DNA from: Torreya grandis
Lineage: Eukaryota > Streptophyta > Pinopsida > Cupressales > Taxaceae
DNA: 64,000 nucleotides
Direction: 5' to 3'
Assembly: GCA_037957365.1 (NCBI GenBank)
Contig: JARHVA010004251.1
Span: forward strand, 159,001-223,000
Positions 9,700 to 21,739 of this stretch are shown here, piece by piece (within the stretch, counting starts at the first letter, position 1; every line of letters begins with the position of its first letter). The notes beneath the pieces were generated by a model that searched no databases, had not been told where the DNA came from, and saw only the letters and a program-made list of their open reading frames with translations. The position numbers were made by a program, and so were the translations under genes.

Positions 9700-12600
9700 G
9701 CTCCTTTAATTTTCTTGGATAATGGTAGTTGTAAAACATCCAAAGACCTCTCCATGGAAGTGGAAACAAGCATGGTGGATGTCATTCAAACTATTGTAGG
9801 AGATGGCATAAATTGAGCCAACGAAAGTAAAAAAATCATTGTGATGAGATGATGTGGTAGGGACATCCCATAACCATTGGGCAAAGGGGAAAGACTTTAA
9901 TAGTGAATTCTCTTTTGGTGCACCCAATTGGGCTGCATCTTTGTGTGATGTTGTGTGTTTTGCTTCTACCTTTTCCTTATCTTCCTTTTCTTTTTCATTT
10001 TTTGCCTCTACATGTTTTGCTTCTGCCTTTTCCTTAACTCAAGCCTTAGCTATGACTGCAACTTTTATTAGGTTTGCCTTCTCGACCTTGGCTCTATTCA
10101 CAATTTTGCCCTTGGCATCTACCTTAGACTTAACTTCAATGTCAGCCTCTGCTTTAGCTTTGGCAATATCCTCATCTTTTTCTTTGGCATCTTACACCTC
10201 TACCTCACACTTGGATTCTTCCTCCTTTCGGTGTTGTTGTTTTGCATATTTCTCTTATGCCTCTTTTTCTATTTGATTTTATCTGTACATAGCTTGTGCT
10301 TCATCATACTTGTGTACTACCTCTTCATGATCCCTTCTCTTCCTTTCAGCTTCTACTTCCTTTGATTTCTTTTTATGGCATGAGCTTCTTAGGCCTTCTT
10401 TTTCTTGACCTCAACTTATTTAGACTTGTTTTATTGTTATTCCTCCTTAGTGTACTATTTATCTTATTCATGTTGTTCACATTGGGCTTCCTATGCAGTT
10501 GTTTATTCCATAGCATCTTTCTTCTTTTTATTCTTCTCTACTTTTCTCTTTTTCCTCTTCATTTTTCGTAGCCTCCTCCTCATGATCAGGGGTATCCTGC
10601 ATAGCATCCATTTCTCCTATTGGATCTAGCATAGTGGTATCAGTAGATCCCTCCATTACATATACATAATCTATTTCCATATCAGATTATGAGTGTGTAA
10701 ATATTTGGATTTGATAACTATTCATTTTTGCATTAAAATATTTCTCAACTTGACTTTAGGGATAAGTGTATCTTTATGTCTCCTCGGGCCCCTAGACTTC
10801 ACCTAATGGGCACTACTTGTTATGGCTAGCTATTTGAAAGATACCATACATTCTTGTATGGTATTTGAAGGTCTTTCTCAATGATGAGTATGTTGATTTC
10901 AAATTAGTGGCCATATTGGGCTCCCTTCCTCTCGTAGATATAAAATATGTGTAGATGATGAACCAAATTCTGTATCTTTTTGGAAACTTTTTGCCACAAT
11001 TTTATGTTGATCTTCTTCTTGACCTATAATATCCATAATAATAGAGGGAGGAGGTTACATAATATCAACCACATCCACACTTGTCAAGTGTGCACTCCTT
11101 TCTAGAAAAAGAACCTCTTCTCCTCCTTATCATAGACCTTTTGGCTAATGTCTTTGATCATGCATTGAATAACTTCTTGCTCATCAACCCCTAACATTAT
11201 GAGATCACACTCATAAGTTATCATTGGCACATGTGGGTTATCCAACTAAGACTTGATTTGCCTTGATCTCTATAGTCCCTTCTATTTTCTTTTTCATTGT
11301 TTTGAGGGACTATGCACTGTTGTTATGAGGCATGTGGTTGTATAACTAGTTGTGGTTGTTCTTACTCTTTCCTACATTATTGTGCACTTGGAGGGATGGT
11401 TCAAATAGGTTGCACTGACATTATGACTAGGTATCTCTTCTACCATACTTTAGCTTGTGCTTCAACCATTGTGATGAAAAATGGAATTAGAATTATAGTT
11501 GGCATGGCCAACTCATGTACCTTGATTTGAATACCATTGTACAACTTGGTTACCAATGCATGTTGCCCCAAATATTGCATGACATCTTATGAAATTTGAG
11601 GGTGCAACCTAATCAAAGCTAGAGCCTACAGCTACCATGTGTTAAACTACCCCATTTTTTCATAATATTTCCCTATCTTAGTCCAAGTGACGCTAATGAG
11701 GGAAGTAGTAGGTCAAAATTCTATAGTAACATTAACTTAGCCTAACTGGGACTTCCATTAGGTGAAGCATAACAACAAAACTACAAACTAATATTGGAAA
11801 TTTTATGAGCTACCTAAAAGTACCTTGTCTATATTAGTGGTAACCTTAGATGTGAGAAACTTGAGCCAATTTAAGTTTTCATTCAAGTGTATCATGCAAT
11901 AAACAATGTTAATTACTCCTTTTATTGCCTATTTGGCCTACTTCATTATCTCCCAAAACCTCTTTGTAATACAATTTACCATAATGCACATTGAAACATC
12001 ATCAATGGAGTCAATTAGGGTTCCTCTACCTACCCTAGTGGGAAACTTCTCTTGAAAAAATAAATGAATTGGTTTTACAGTGGACTTGTATGGTAATAAG
12101 GATTTTCTATGATTCAGGAGGCATGTGGCTCTCACCATGGTCTACACATTGATCTAAATAGTGATATCTCTAGATAAATGATTATCCCCCTGGTTGTATC
12201 TAATTAACAAGGTATGCATGACCTCATAGATTTTCTCAAATTTAGGTAACTTGATTAGCCTCTCGTATCTAATTAACAAGGTATGCATGACCTCATAGAT
12301 TTTCTCAAATTTAGGTAACTTGATTAGCCTCTCTGCATCAAAACCCTAAAGTAGATGTTGAAATGCAAAAGATCCTACTTGTGCACCTAGTTTTGTTGAT
12401 GGGGCAAACAGAGTAACTTTGGTCATTTCCAAAAAGTCAAAGGGAACCAATTCATTGAATTTGGTTTTTCAAATACTTATCGCAATCCCCATTTATGCCT
12501 TATACACATCTATAAGTGGGATCAATAACTTGCTCCTATCCATGACTTAACCTATAATCTATGTTATTTGATTGCTTTGCTATATAAAAATCCAGGTCTC

Positions 12601-12840
12601 AATGTTTTGCACAGTAGTATATTTAGATCAAATAGTAGAATACTCTTATTTTCCAAAGTATATAATGTTTTGTAATTATTCATCCCCTTTGTTTTATGGA
12701 TTTGGACATCCAATTCGCTCTTGCCAACCTCTTTAAATGCACTGACTGCATGTGCATCAGTTCTCTTCCTCATCTTTAGTATTTTGGCTTTGATAGTAAC
12801 ATTTTTTGTCTCCCAAATCTTAAAATTACCCCATTGCATG
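9700..12840 (-). pseudogene. Large unidentified coding relic with Lys/Glu/Gln-rich segment
   Basis: Minus-strand coding traces run from 12839 leftwards. They comprise a 91-residue frame (12839-12564); the phrase ERLIKLPKFEKIYEVMHTLL, present twice through a 69-bp duplication (12333-12196); MVRATCLLNHRKSLLPYKS and HLFFQEKFPTRVGRGTLIDS (12138-11938); patches such as YLGQHALVTKLYNGIQIKV (about 11520-11580); and a long Lys/Glu/Gln/Ala-rich, probably coiled-coil part (about 10640-9950, for example EKAEAKHVEAKNEKEKEDKE near 9960-10030). Stops fall mostly as TAG/TAA at Gln-like positions, with some frameshifts. I do not recognise a family. It could be the gag-like or accessory protein of an uncharacterised plant element, or a decayed host gene. 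No RT, integrase or transposase motif was seen with it. Confidence 0.5.
12196..12333. repeat. Exact 69-bp tandem duplication
   Basis: Copies 12196-12264 and 12265-12333 appear identical on reading. The length is 23 codons, so the minus-strand frame is preserved through both copies. It lies inside the minus-strand coding relic. Confidence 0.95.
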
Positions 12841-13417
12841 TGTTTTATGTGACCCTATGTCACTTAATGTAGCAACTTTGTTTGATGAATCCACTTGTCA
12901 CATCCCAACTCAATATGCCTTGAAAAAGATGCAATATTTCAATATGTCATGTCATTAATGGTCTTATACAACTGTTAGCCATCTTTCTTTCATACTTATC
13001 TTGTCACTAACACTTTCTTAGGATTAATTTGAGTTATATGTAATTTTTTGGATAACTATCAGTCCCTTTTTCTAATGACATGTGCCAGTGTTCCTCAAGA
13101 AATAAGGGAGTTCTTTAAATAAAAGGCACATTATTGGCTGAGGGAAGCGAGCCCCATTTCTAACAAAAATTCTAGAGGCAGTTTAAAGGGAGACATGTAT
13201 CAGCATATCACTTCTTACATATCTCTAATATTTCATATATTAAGTTAAATATATCAATCTCTAAGTAAACGGGATGAACACACTTGGCATAATCATGAAG
13301 AGTCGCTCACCTGGTGAACTTACAATATTTTTTTAGTGTTGAAATGTTGTGGGTTCATGAGTGCATGCCACATGTCCTTGACTATTTAAAAATTAATTAT
13401 TGAGATTAATTTAATGA
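12841..13417. other. AT-rich DNA, no gene seen
   Basis: No recognisable coding, RNA or repeat feature. Confidence 0.4.
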
Positions 13418-13535
13418 GTACCCTTGAAGGTATTATAAGGCCCTTCATGGCATTACCCAATACTACCTTCAAACCTACAAGGGTACCCATATGCATGTTT
13501 GAAAGGCATCTCCTAAGAGATACCTTTAAACTTTT
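13418..13535. repeat. Isolated fragment of the palindromic satellite
   Basis: Carries CCCTTGAAGGTATTATAAGG, then ATGCATGTTTGAAAGGCATC and TCCTAAGAGATACCTTTAAA, matching the 177-bp unit of the array at 6.3-7.5 kb. It lies 5.5 kb outside that array. Confidence 0.75.
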
Positions 13536-13709
13536 GGGTCTACAATAGAGGTTTGAATCACATACAAGATCCCAAAATATAAGAAGCTAATTATTTTCCA
13601 TAATTTTTCTCAAAACCCCCATTGCTCAATATCATTTTGTATGCTAATAAAATACATGGTTGAATATTGACATAATTAGATATTTTTCTCTATGTGGCTA
13701 TTTCGCTAT

Positions 13710-13752
13710 TATGCATGTTTGAAATGTATCTCCTAGGAGATACCTTCAAAAT
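13710..13752. repeat. Single stray palindrome of the satellite
   Basis: ATGCATGTTTGAAATGTATC followed by TCCTAGGAGATACCTTCAAA. This is the palindrome with one change plus its usual left flank, surrounded by unrelated AT-rich DNA. Confidence 0.7.
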
Positions 13753-14049
13753 AGGATGAAGCAAGAATTAAATTATGTAGTATATAATATTAAAATTTGT
13801 TATTTTTTGGATTGACATAAATCATGTTGTTAAAAAATTATTCTACATTACATTTTTAACATTTTTATGTTTTAACATATCTCCATGCTTATGTTATGGT
13901 ATAAATATAGGTTTATCTCATACATACAGGTATAAATTGGACTGATTTTATAAATAACCTAATTAACAAATCTTCTCATGTCTTTTGCAAATGTCCAAGA
14001 TGGAAAATCATACGTCAATGGCTTTCTAATGTGGAGACTATGTTTCTCT

Positions 14050-15896
14050 TATACATAAAGGTAAGGTCGTTGGTGAAGGAAGAATACACAAAGTGGCAGG
14101 TCCAGATGTTGAATCTTTGAAACCCATAAATCTCACTTCCATATGCTATAATGAGGAAATACCTATTGAATGTGTAAGTTTTAATGTGACTAAATCTTTT
14201 GATCTGACTCTATCACTTTCATTTCCTATAGCTTTTATGGATAATTTGGGGGATGTAGTTGATAGTTTTACTATATAAATCACAAGAATGATGCAACACA
14301 TCACAATCAAGTTTTTTGTAGACAATGACATGGAAAAAAGATAAAATAATTTGAGTTTAGTTTTGCATATACAACCATTGCAATAATAAAACCCCTTCTT
14401 GGATTTATTTGTTCAATATATCGATGATCCTACCATGTTTTAAAGCCTAAGAAAAACTTTTCTTGGGAAAAGGGTACATTTGTTGCATAAATGTATTGCT
14501 CATGGAAATGATGAAAAATTTGCTTTTGGTTATGTTGAATTTGCATAACCAGGGGAGATTTTTGGTTGAATTATTGTCCTAATGTTATAAAATAAATTGG
14601 GAATTTACTTAAGGCAATTTATACAACATTGTGAGACTTGTAGTATAGAGGTAACTAAAACATCTATCATTCGATGGCCTTCTAACAAAATAGTGGACAT
14701 TGAGACTTGTAAAGAAATTAATTTACCATAAATGACACCAAAGGATAAAGAAATTGGAAACATTTGAGACTTAATGGATAATAAATTCACTCCTTGCCTG
14801 AAATTCTTACCATAAAGTCATCCAAAAAAATTAACTCATGCCTACAAATACTTGGGCCAAAAAAGAAATCATCCAAACACTTCACTCAACCAAGTGGAGT
14901 TTGATAAAAGCATAGTTAATGAAATTTCAACAATGTATGTGGATAAATCTTGCACCAAAAAAAATTTTTAGTCAGGACTGTCATTTGAGATTCTAAAATT
15001 TGCAAGGATAATGTTGCTTGATTCTACAACAACAATAAGGCAACATGTCTTGGATTCCCTTTCTACTAGTTTTTTTAAGAAAATAAAAACAAAATTATCA
15101 TTAATTTTTAGGGTACAAAGATCTATTTGGAATCTTGGCTTAAAATATATGGGTTGAAGTGAAGTAGCTTTTTTGACATTCAAAATTATCACAAAAATGG
15201 GGAATGAAATGCATTCCATATAGGGAGATTTTGAAAAAAGCCACAAAAGAAGACAATGGAAGCTAAAGATTTGTTGGACCAATTAGTGGATGATTTTTTA
15301 GATGTTTCTCCATAACTGAGACTCCAAGTAGATATAGATGACTCACAAGAAAATGTTTGACATCTTTTAGCATCTTTTACTCAATAATGTATGAGGCACC
15401 ACATCAATGCACAACTAGAAGATATGGAATATGAGCCAATATCCTAGCCAAAATTTAATAACATGTGGATAACTAATTTTCATGATGTCACCATTGCCAC
15501 ATCTGATGGCTTTTTTAGGTGAAAAAAATACATCTTGTTGACTCAAAAAAAATTCTCTAGGTCCCTCTCTAGAGATTAAGAAGACCGTATCAATCAAGAA
15601 TTCATGATGCACTCAAATCAAATACTTTATGCAAGATAAATGTATTACACACATAAATGAATGTTAGAGAAATACCCTAAAGAATGCCTTAGTGTCATTC
15701 ATGAAAAAGTGGAATGTCAAAAATATTTATTCCAAGGACAATGACAAAAAGTAAAGAAATTACCGACAAAATATTAGAGTTGTCAATGGCAGGGATTATA
15801 ACACATGGTCATGGTACAGGTGGATATGGGCATTTTTTTTATCATACGTTATTGGAGGGTCTAACTGTACTATCACCTCATTGAAATAGTGATTCA
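14050..15896 (+). pseudogene. Unidentified coding relic, left of the Tat insertion
   Basis: Plus-strand frames show structured coding traces. One run contains KGKVVGEGRIHKVAGPDVES and then SFNVTKSFDLTLSLSFPIAF (about 14055-14276). A second (about 15250-15700, stops at Gln-like sites) contains AKDLLDQLVDDFLDVSP, INAQLEDMEYEPIS and HEKVECQKYLFQGQ. A last run (to about 15890) contains GRDYNTWSWYRWIWAFFLSY. The first run loosely recalls the GK-x-VG-x-G module of some plant transposase-linked proteins, but this is weak. The relic stops where the LTR begins at 15897. Another same-strand relic starts straight after the other LTR at 31122, so the element may have inserted into one older unit. Family unknown. 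Confidence 0.4.
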
Positions 15897-17099
15897 TGTA
15901 GAGAGGATTATAAATCAAGTTAGTCAAGTATTAGTCCATAAATATTGAAACATGCATAAAGAACTAACTAACCAAGCCTATATATTCTTATGGGAATTAC
16001 AAAGGATAGCAAGAAACAAATGAAAGAAAGAAACACCATATTACCTTCCCAAATGGATTCACCATACCCATGTGGCTCAAAAGTATGTTCTCCCTTGATA
16101 AATCATCCTTTTCTTTGTCAACAATGGTGGTAAGCTTCTCCAATGCTTCAAGAACACTCCATAAAACCTAGGCTCATGATTCCAAATCACTAAACTAGCC
16201 TATCAATGAAGCTTACAAATAAAATAAATGATCAAATGCAAAGCCTTGTGGAAATAATTTAACATTATAAATTTTCAATATTCAAGCTTAAAATTCATGT
16301 CCATGGCCTCTCTATTTATAGATTTTTGAGATTGGTCAGGATTAACCATGACCATCCATCTCAAGATTGAGATGTGTGGCCATGGATAATCCTAATATTT
16401 ATAATTAAATCCATAATTATCTTCATCATGACCTTGGAAGAAGGGGAATTGAAGAGGAATGTGAGGCATTAACTAGGCATGGGTGACCCATAATCTTGAT
16501 ATTTGTGGCATTTATGGCCTAGGGATGTCTTCCCAAGAAATGAGGTCACCAGATAATGCAAATAATAGGAATTAATTTTTAAAAATAAATATTCAAAAAC
16601 TCTCATGGGAAATCCACTTAAGCTCTTGATTTGGATTAATTAGCCTTAAACAAGGTTAATCAACACTTGTGTAATTATTTGAAAATTGGCCCTTAATTAA
16701 TCAAAATGGTCATAAAGTCATATTACTGAGTTGTAATTTGACTCAAAAAGAATTGTAAGGTGACGTTATATGTGTTGAAACCATATTTCCATTTCGTATG
16801 TTTCCAACACAAACTAACAAAGGTACATGGTGTGTACTAATGAATTTAGGAGAAAAGAGTGATCCAGAGCACAAAAGGTGAAATCGTCATTTTGACTCAA
16901 AATAAATTGATTAAAGTTCACTTGCCCATAAATTGCATTGCCCTATTTAGGGATACTTTGACCTAAATTGGCACTTTCAAATGACAATTTTGAATCATTT
17001 AACACTTTTTATGGATTTTGACCTACATGTGCATTTGAGTGCAATTCAAGTAAGATTGACAATTTCAACACACATGGTGTTAGGAATTGGATGTCTACA
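15897..17099 (-). repeat. 3' LTR of the Tat element
   Basis: Starts TGTAGACATCC on the minus strand at 17099 and ends CCTCTCTACA at 15897. It aligns end to end with 29919-31121 (both 1203 bp). Confidence 0.95.
16313..16320 (-). promoter_or_regulatory. TATA box in the 3' LTR
   Basis: Minus strand TATAAATAGAGAGG, at the same place as the box in the other LTR. It lies about 780 bp into the LTR, leaving about 400 bp for R and U5. Confidence 0.6.
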
Positions 17100-17113
17100 T
17101 TTTGCCCCTATTT
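17100..17113 (-). other. Polypurine tract
   Basis: Minus strand AAATAGGGGCAAAA directly before the 3' LTR start TGTAGACATC. This is the usual plant gypsy arrangement for priming plus-strand DNA synthesis. Confidence 0.85.
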
Positions 17114-20100
17114 GAGAAGGTGTAGCGAGACATTCAGGTGAAGCAATGTCTTTTCAAATAAAATATTTATCAATAAGAAATTAGAATAGACCCATGATGT
17201 CCCCTCAAGAGGACATACTACGATGAAAAAAGAGGATGAACTCTCAAAAAGAGAGAGAAAGTGAGAGGTTAGCCCATGGAATAAATCACATCTAGATGAG
17301 TTAAAGCTTGCACATGTGATTACCATCAATGATCAAAATATAATTATAGGTATAATAGGCCCTAGAGATAGGGGGAATGGAAAAGATACAATCCATAAAT
17401 GTAAGAGACACACTATAAACATATCCAATTTGAGAGTACAAGCTACAGGATTATGGCATTGATCAATCCTGAGACAAGTTGCACACTAAATATAACCATC
17501 ATGGGCTTTAATGTGGAGATCCTTGAATTAGAGGAAAAGGGATAACGTTCTACTTTAGGAAGGGAAGCACCACTATAATGGGGTCTCCAAAGAGAAGATA
17601 ATAAGTACTCTAGTAGAGTAGATTTGATCATGATAAAATAGTTGTGCCCCAGTAGGGCATCTTGATCATTGATAAATAATAAATAATGATTTTACCCCTA
17701 TAGATGTGATTTGATTCAGATGTGGTTTAGATGTTTTTCCCCAGGATGGGCAATTGGAAAGCAAAATAACTCAAAGATATAACCGAAAATATAAGTTAAA
17801 GTGAGCGGGTGCAAACGTACATGCGTGGTGTAATGACTTAGAAAGCCAAATAAAACCAAGAATATGAGAATTCACAAAGTGATGAGAGAGATGAAAAGAA
17901 GAATGGAGATAGTTGAGCTGACCTCAATAGAAATTTAGTGTTGCCTACATAGTTTCATGGACTCATGTTCTAACATGAACTTCAAGCCAATGTAGTTCAC
18001 CTAAGTTTGGGAGAGAATGGAATGAAGAATGATGAAAAATGACCAAGAATTTATTAGACTTATAATATATGCAAAGAGATACACATCTAAGCATAGACAA
18101 AGAATCTTGAAATGCATGCTACCTAGAAGCCCAATTCTATATCATGAGCCTAGGTTTTGTAAAGTGTTCTTGAGAATCATTCATCAAAGCTGATGTTGAC
18201 ATTGAAACGTTGAGACCTGAGCACAAAGTGCTTGCTGTAGCAAAATAAACTAGGCATCATAAGTATGAATAATTTAGAATGACATAAGATTCCAATTACA
18301 CTAATCCAGTTCAAATGTGAATATCTATAACTAAGGATAATGGTAAAACAATGACCAAAACTAGAGTTACAGTAATTTACATTTAAACAAAAAAGCAAAA
18401 AACAAAGAAAATAGACAAACATAAATGAACCTAACTTGAAATCAAGATATGATATTAAGTAGGAACAAAAATGTTTGTAAAAATAAAAAGGCAAGAACGT
18501 CTTAATGACATGAGACCAAGATATGAATAATCAAGATCCATGTGGACCATCAAGGCATTCTTGAACACAAAAGAGAAAAGCAAAATCAAATAGAAAAACA
18601 AGACACCAAGAGCAATCAAATAAAAATAGTCCAAGAACAACATAAAAACATAAGATCAAGATATAAACAATCGAGATCCATGTGGATCATCAAGATGTTC
18701 TGAAACACAAAAGAGATAAGCAAAAAATAATCAAGGAAATACAAGACCAAGAATGGAGACAAGAAGTAATAAATAGAAAGAAGGAGAAGAAATAAAAGGA
18801 GAGGTGAGAAAGTGCAACAAAACACCAAGAAACAAGAACTAAACACACACAAACAAAAACCAAGTTAGTGTGTTTTAAATACAAATGTTCATGTATGTGT
18901 GGTAGAGGCGTTACTTTCCACCACATCATAACAAAGAATAATGACAATTATTCCTTAATTAAATAGGAACAATGATAGAAGAAATGGGGGAAGATAAGAA
19001 AAGGAAGGGGTTTGCCAAGCTGACTCTAGATGTATAAGACAAGTCGATGTTGCCTACATAGTTCTATAGATGTATGTTCCAACATGAACTTCATGCCAAA
19101 TGTAGTTCTCCCAAGAAATGGGATAAAAGAAAAATGATGATCAGACCAACATGATTAATGTTATAGAAGAAATGGAATATACAAAAAATAAATGAGAATG
19201 GTCTAGCAAACAAGAAGCTAATGAGATGAGAAAGAATGATCTTGCAAAATGGAAAGTGCATGGGATAAGATGAAATGAACTAGTGTTTCTACTCTTGAAA
19301 ATGGTAAGATCATAGCATGGTGGAATGAGAATGTAAAAATGTATAGAAGCATGAGATAATAGTTTTTGTTCTTTTGTGGATCATGTTCTGATGTTTTTAG
19401 TATTTTTAGGATAAAATATGTACAAGGTGGGACCATCCAATCGAGGAGATGCATGTCCTAAGAGTAGAAGTTATAATAAGATAGCTAAGCTAACTACAAT
19501 GGCCCATGCTCATAAATTGATGAGAGCAAGGTTCTAGATAAAACAAGAAAGAGTAGTAAATTCTAAAACTAAGAAGATTCATTTGTTCACTTGTTTAAAG
19601 CTACACAAGACTGTCCTGGCTGAACTGCTTTATAAAACTGCTACTAAAGATGTTCATAATGTTTATGAGACATAATTGAGATCATAATTGGTCAAGGGGC
19701 AAAGAGTGTTCAAGCTTATAACATATCTTAGACATAAAAAAGATTATGCTTCTCAAAGAAAGAAATCTAGAATGGGATGAAGAATGTGTTTAGAGTGCCT
19801 AGGGTTCAAACCCTTTACTGTCAAGAGTCATGAAAATTGGACTAAGGTAGTATAAAATATGTTCAAGGTAAGATAAAAGGGTGGGATTAAATTATGATAG
19901 CATAATTTTTCCCCAAGTCAGGGTTCTTATAGACAATGATTCAAAGTTGTTCATGCATAAAACCTCTTAAGGTGTATGATTTTCATGGGCTCTAAAATTT
20001 CTTCACCATTACGTTTAGCCAATCGATATGTTCATGATCCATAGTTTGATGTGACAATATACAGTCCTAATTAATTAGGTTGAAACTTGCCTTTCTTTTT

Positions 20101-20139
20101 GGGTTCAGCATTCATGTTCTTCTAGTTCTCTTTCAGACC
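17114..20139 (-). other. 3' non-coding region of the Tat element
   Basis: About 3 kb between integrase and polypurine tract without a credible gene. It contains a 140-bp tandem repeat (18514-18790). It also has two copies of a TTGCCTACATAGTT block with ACATGAACTTCA about 40 bases further on (about 17941-18003 and 19048-19110), and an exact 18-mer GGAAGGGAAGCACCACTA (17559) shared with the gag-pol linker. Short hydrophobic minus-strand frames at 18177-18947 are products of A-rich plus-strand sequence. Variable tandem repeats in this region are known for Tat/Ogre elements. Confidence 0.7.
18514..18790. repeat. 140-bp imperfect tandem repeat in the 3' non-coding region
   Basis: GACCAAGATATGAATAATCA at 18514 and GATCAAGATATAAACAATCG at 18654, each followed by AGATCCATGTGGAYCATCAA and AACACAAAAGAG. 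Two copies are clear; a weaker trace lies upstream near 18440. Confidence 0.8.
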
Positions 20140-21090
20140 TAAGTCACTAATCTCAAATTCTTGAGGGAGAATACGTTTGTTATATCTTCTCCACAATCTA
20201 TTATGATAGGCCTATTAAGTTTTCTAGGGTAGCCAAATGCTTACCATCAAGAAGTTCTAGTTCTTGTAGCCATGAGGCTCTATAGTCTTCATCATCTTCA
20301 ATGTGCTCCAGTGATATCCCTTATGATGGGATTTCAATTTTGACCAGGATGATAGCTTTAGTGCCAAAAATAAGGGAGTATGGAATAGCTCTAGTTGGGG
20401 TGTGATGATTGGTTCTATAAGCCTCGAGGGTAGGAAAGAGTTGTAAGTGCCAATTATGGCCAGCATAATTGACAATCTTTTTTAATGGCTCAAATGGTTT
20501 TATTTGATTCCTCAGCTTGTCCATTGCCTTGTGAGTTATATGGAGTGGATTTCTTGTGTTTGATTTTGAATTTTACACAAAGATATTTCACATCTTGGTT
20601 CACAAAGGATCCACCATTATTAGATAAAATACAAGATGGGATGTCATATCGACAGATGATATGGTAATGAATGAATTTGGCTATTTGTTTCTCGATAACA
20701 TAAGTGATAGGAATAGCCTCAATCCACTTGGTAAAGTACTCGGTTGTATTCAAAATGTGTTTATGGCCATCTGAAGATGTTGGGTTAATTTTCCCAATGA
20801 GATCGATACCCCATATTGAGAATGGCCATCCAGTTATAATGGGCTACAATGGCAAGGAAGGTGCATGTATCAAGTTGTCATATTGCTGACAAGGAACACA
20901 CTTCTTTACATAATTACAAACATCTATCTCCATTTTGGGCTAATAATAGCCTATTTTGAGGATTTTCTTTGCTAGGACTACACCATTGGTATGGGCCCCA
21001 CACATTCCTTCATGAACTTCCTTTAGTGTCAGCTTGGATTATCTCAAATATAAACAACGAAGAAGCATTCTATCATAGCCTTTTTGATAA
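20140..21090 (-). pseudogene. Integrase domain of the Tat element
   Basis: Inserts element cDNA into chromosomes. The zinc-binding part has VHEGMCGAHTNG...CVPCQQ (about 20890-21020, HHCC). The DDE core has WGIDLIGKI (first Asp kept, near 20810), YFTKWIEAIP (20740-20711), CILSNNGGSF (near 20620) and NSQGNGQAEESNKTI (Glu kept, about 20490-20535). The C-terminal part has YRTNHHTPTRAIPYSLIFGT (about 20362-20421) and EDYRASWLQELELL. The second catalytic Asp, normally in S-D-N-G, is Asn here (GAT to AAT), so the enzyme would be inactive even without the stops. Confidence 0.92.
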
Positions 21091-21399
21091 AGCATGTTTT
21101 CAAGGAGGATATAACATGTTAATCAATAAAGGAATAGTTTATGTTGGTTGTTGGAAAGGTTGGTGGGAAACACATGGCTATGGAAATAGATATAAAAATC
21201 TTGGTACCATGGTAGCTCAGGTGAGGGATTAAGATCAGAAATGGTGCATACCCTCTCTGAATCTGATAGAATATGTGCTGGCTGAAGAAGATTTTCAATC
21301 AGGGACTGATACTCTTTAGCAATGTCATGAATTTGAATCATGGAACCAATCATTACCATGGTATCAGCAAATCTATTATGGACTCATGGAACTTGCTCA

Positions 21400-21720
21400 A
21401 ATTGTATAGATTATGTGTTTTAAGGTTATCAACAATTTTCTGGTAAGGAATAAGCTTATCATCCTATGTTTGATATTGGTCAGTTGTCTAATTTATGATT
21501 AACTATGAATCTCCATAGACCTTTAAGATTTGAATATCCCATTGTATGGCAAGATGGAGCCCTACAACCAATGCCTCATATTCAACCATATTATTTGTAC
21601 ACTAAAATTGTATATGGAATGCTTTGGGGATTAAATCCCCTTGTGGTATGATCAACAATATGCCAGCTCCAGACCTTCAAGATGTGAAGGATCCATCAAA
21701 ATAGAGCATCCACTATTTAA
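21400..21720 (-). pseudogene. Second RNase H domain (Tat lineage)
   Basis: Minus-strand reading gives YFDGSF (about 21695-21712), IPQGDLIPKAFHIQF, then TNNMVEYEALVVGLHLAIQW (about 21545-21601) and VYGDS (21506-21520). These are the D...E...D signature residues of RNase H. In-frame TAG codons at 21604, 21505 and 21490 fall where relatives have Gln. A second RNase H before the integrase distinguishes Tat elements from other plant gypsy lineages. Confidence 0.88.
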
Positions 21721-21739
21721 GATCTTATGATGCTTATTC

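Noticed and set aside
9854..10629. Plus-strand Ser/Phe/Ala/Leu-rich frames of 74-140 residues
   Set aside because: They are complements of the Lys/Glu/Gln-rich minus-strand relic; no start context or domain.
18177..18947. Overlapping minus-strand frames rich in Phe, Tyr and Leu, like membrane proteins
   Set aside because: They lie on A-rich plus-strand DNA in the 3' non-coding region of the Tat element and follow its 140-bp repeat. Hydrophobicity comes from base composition.
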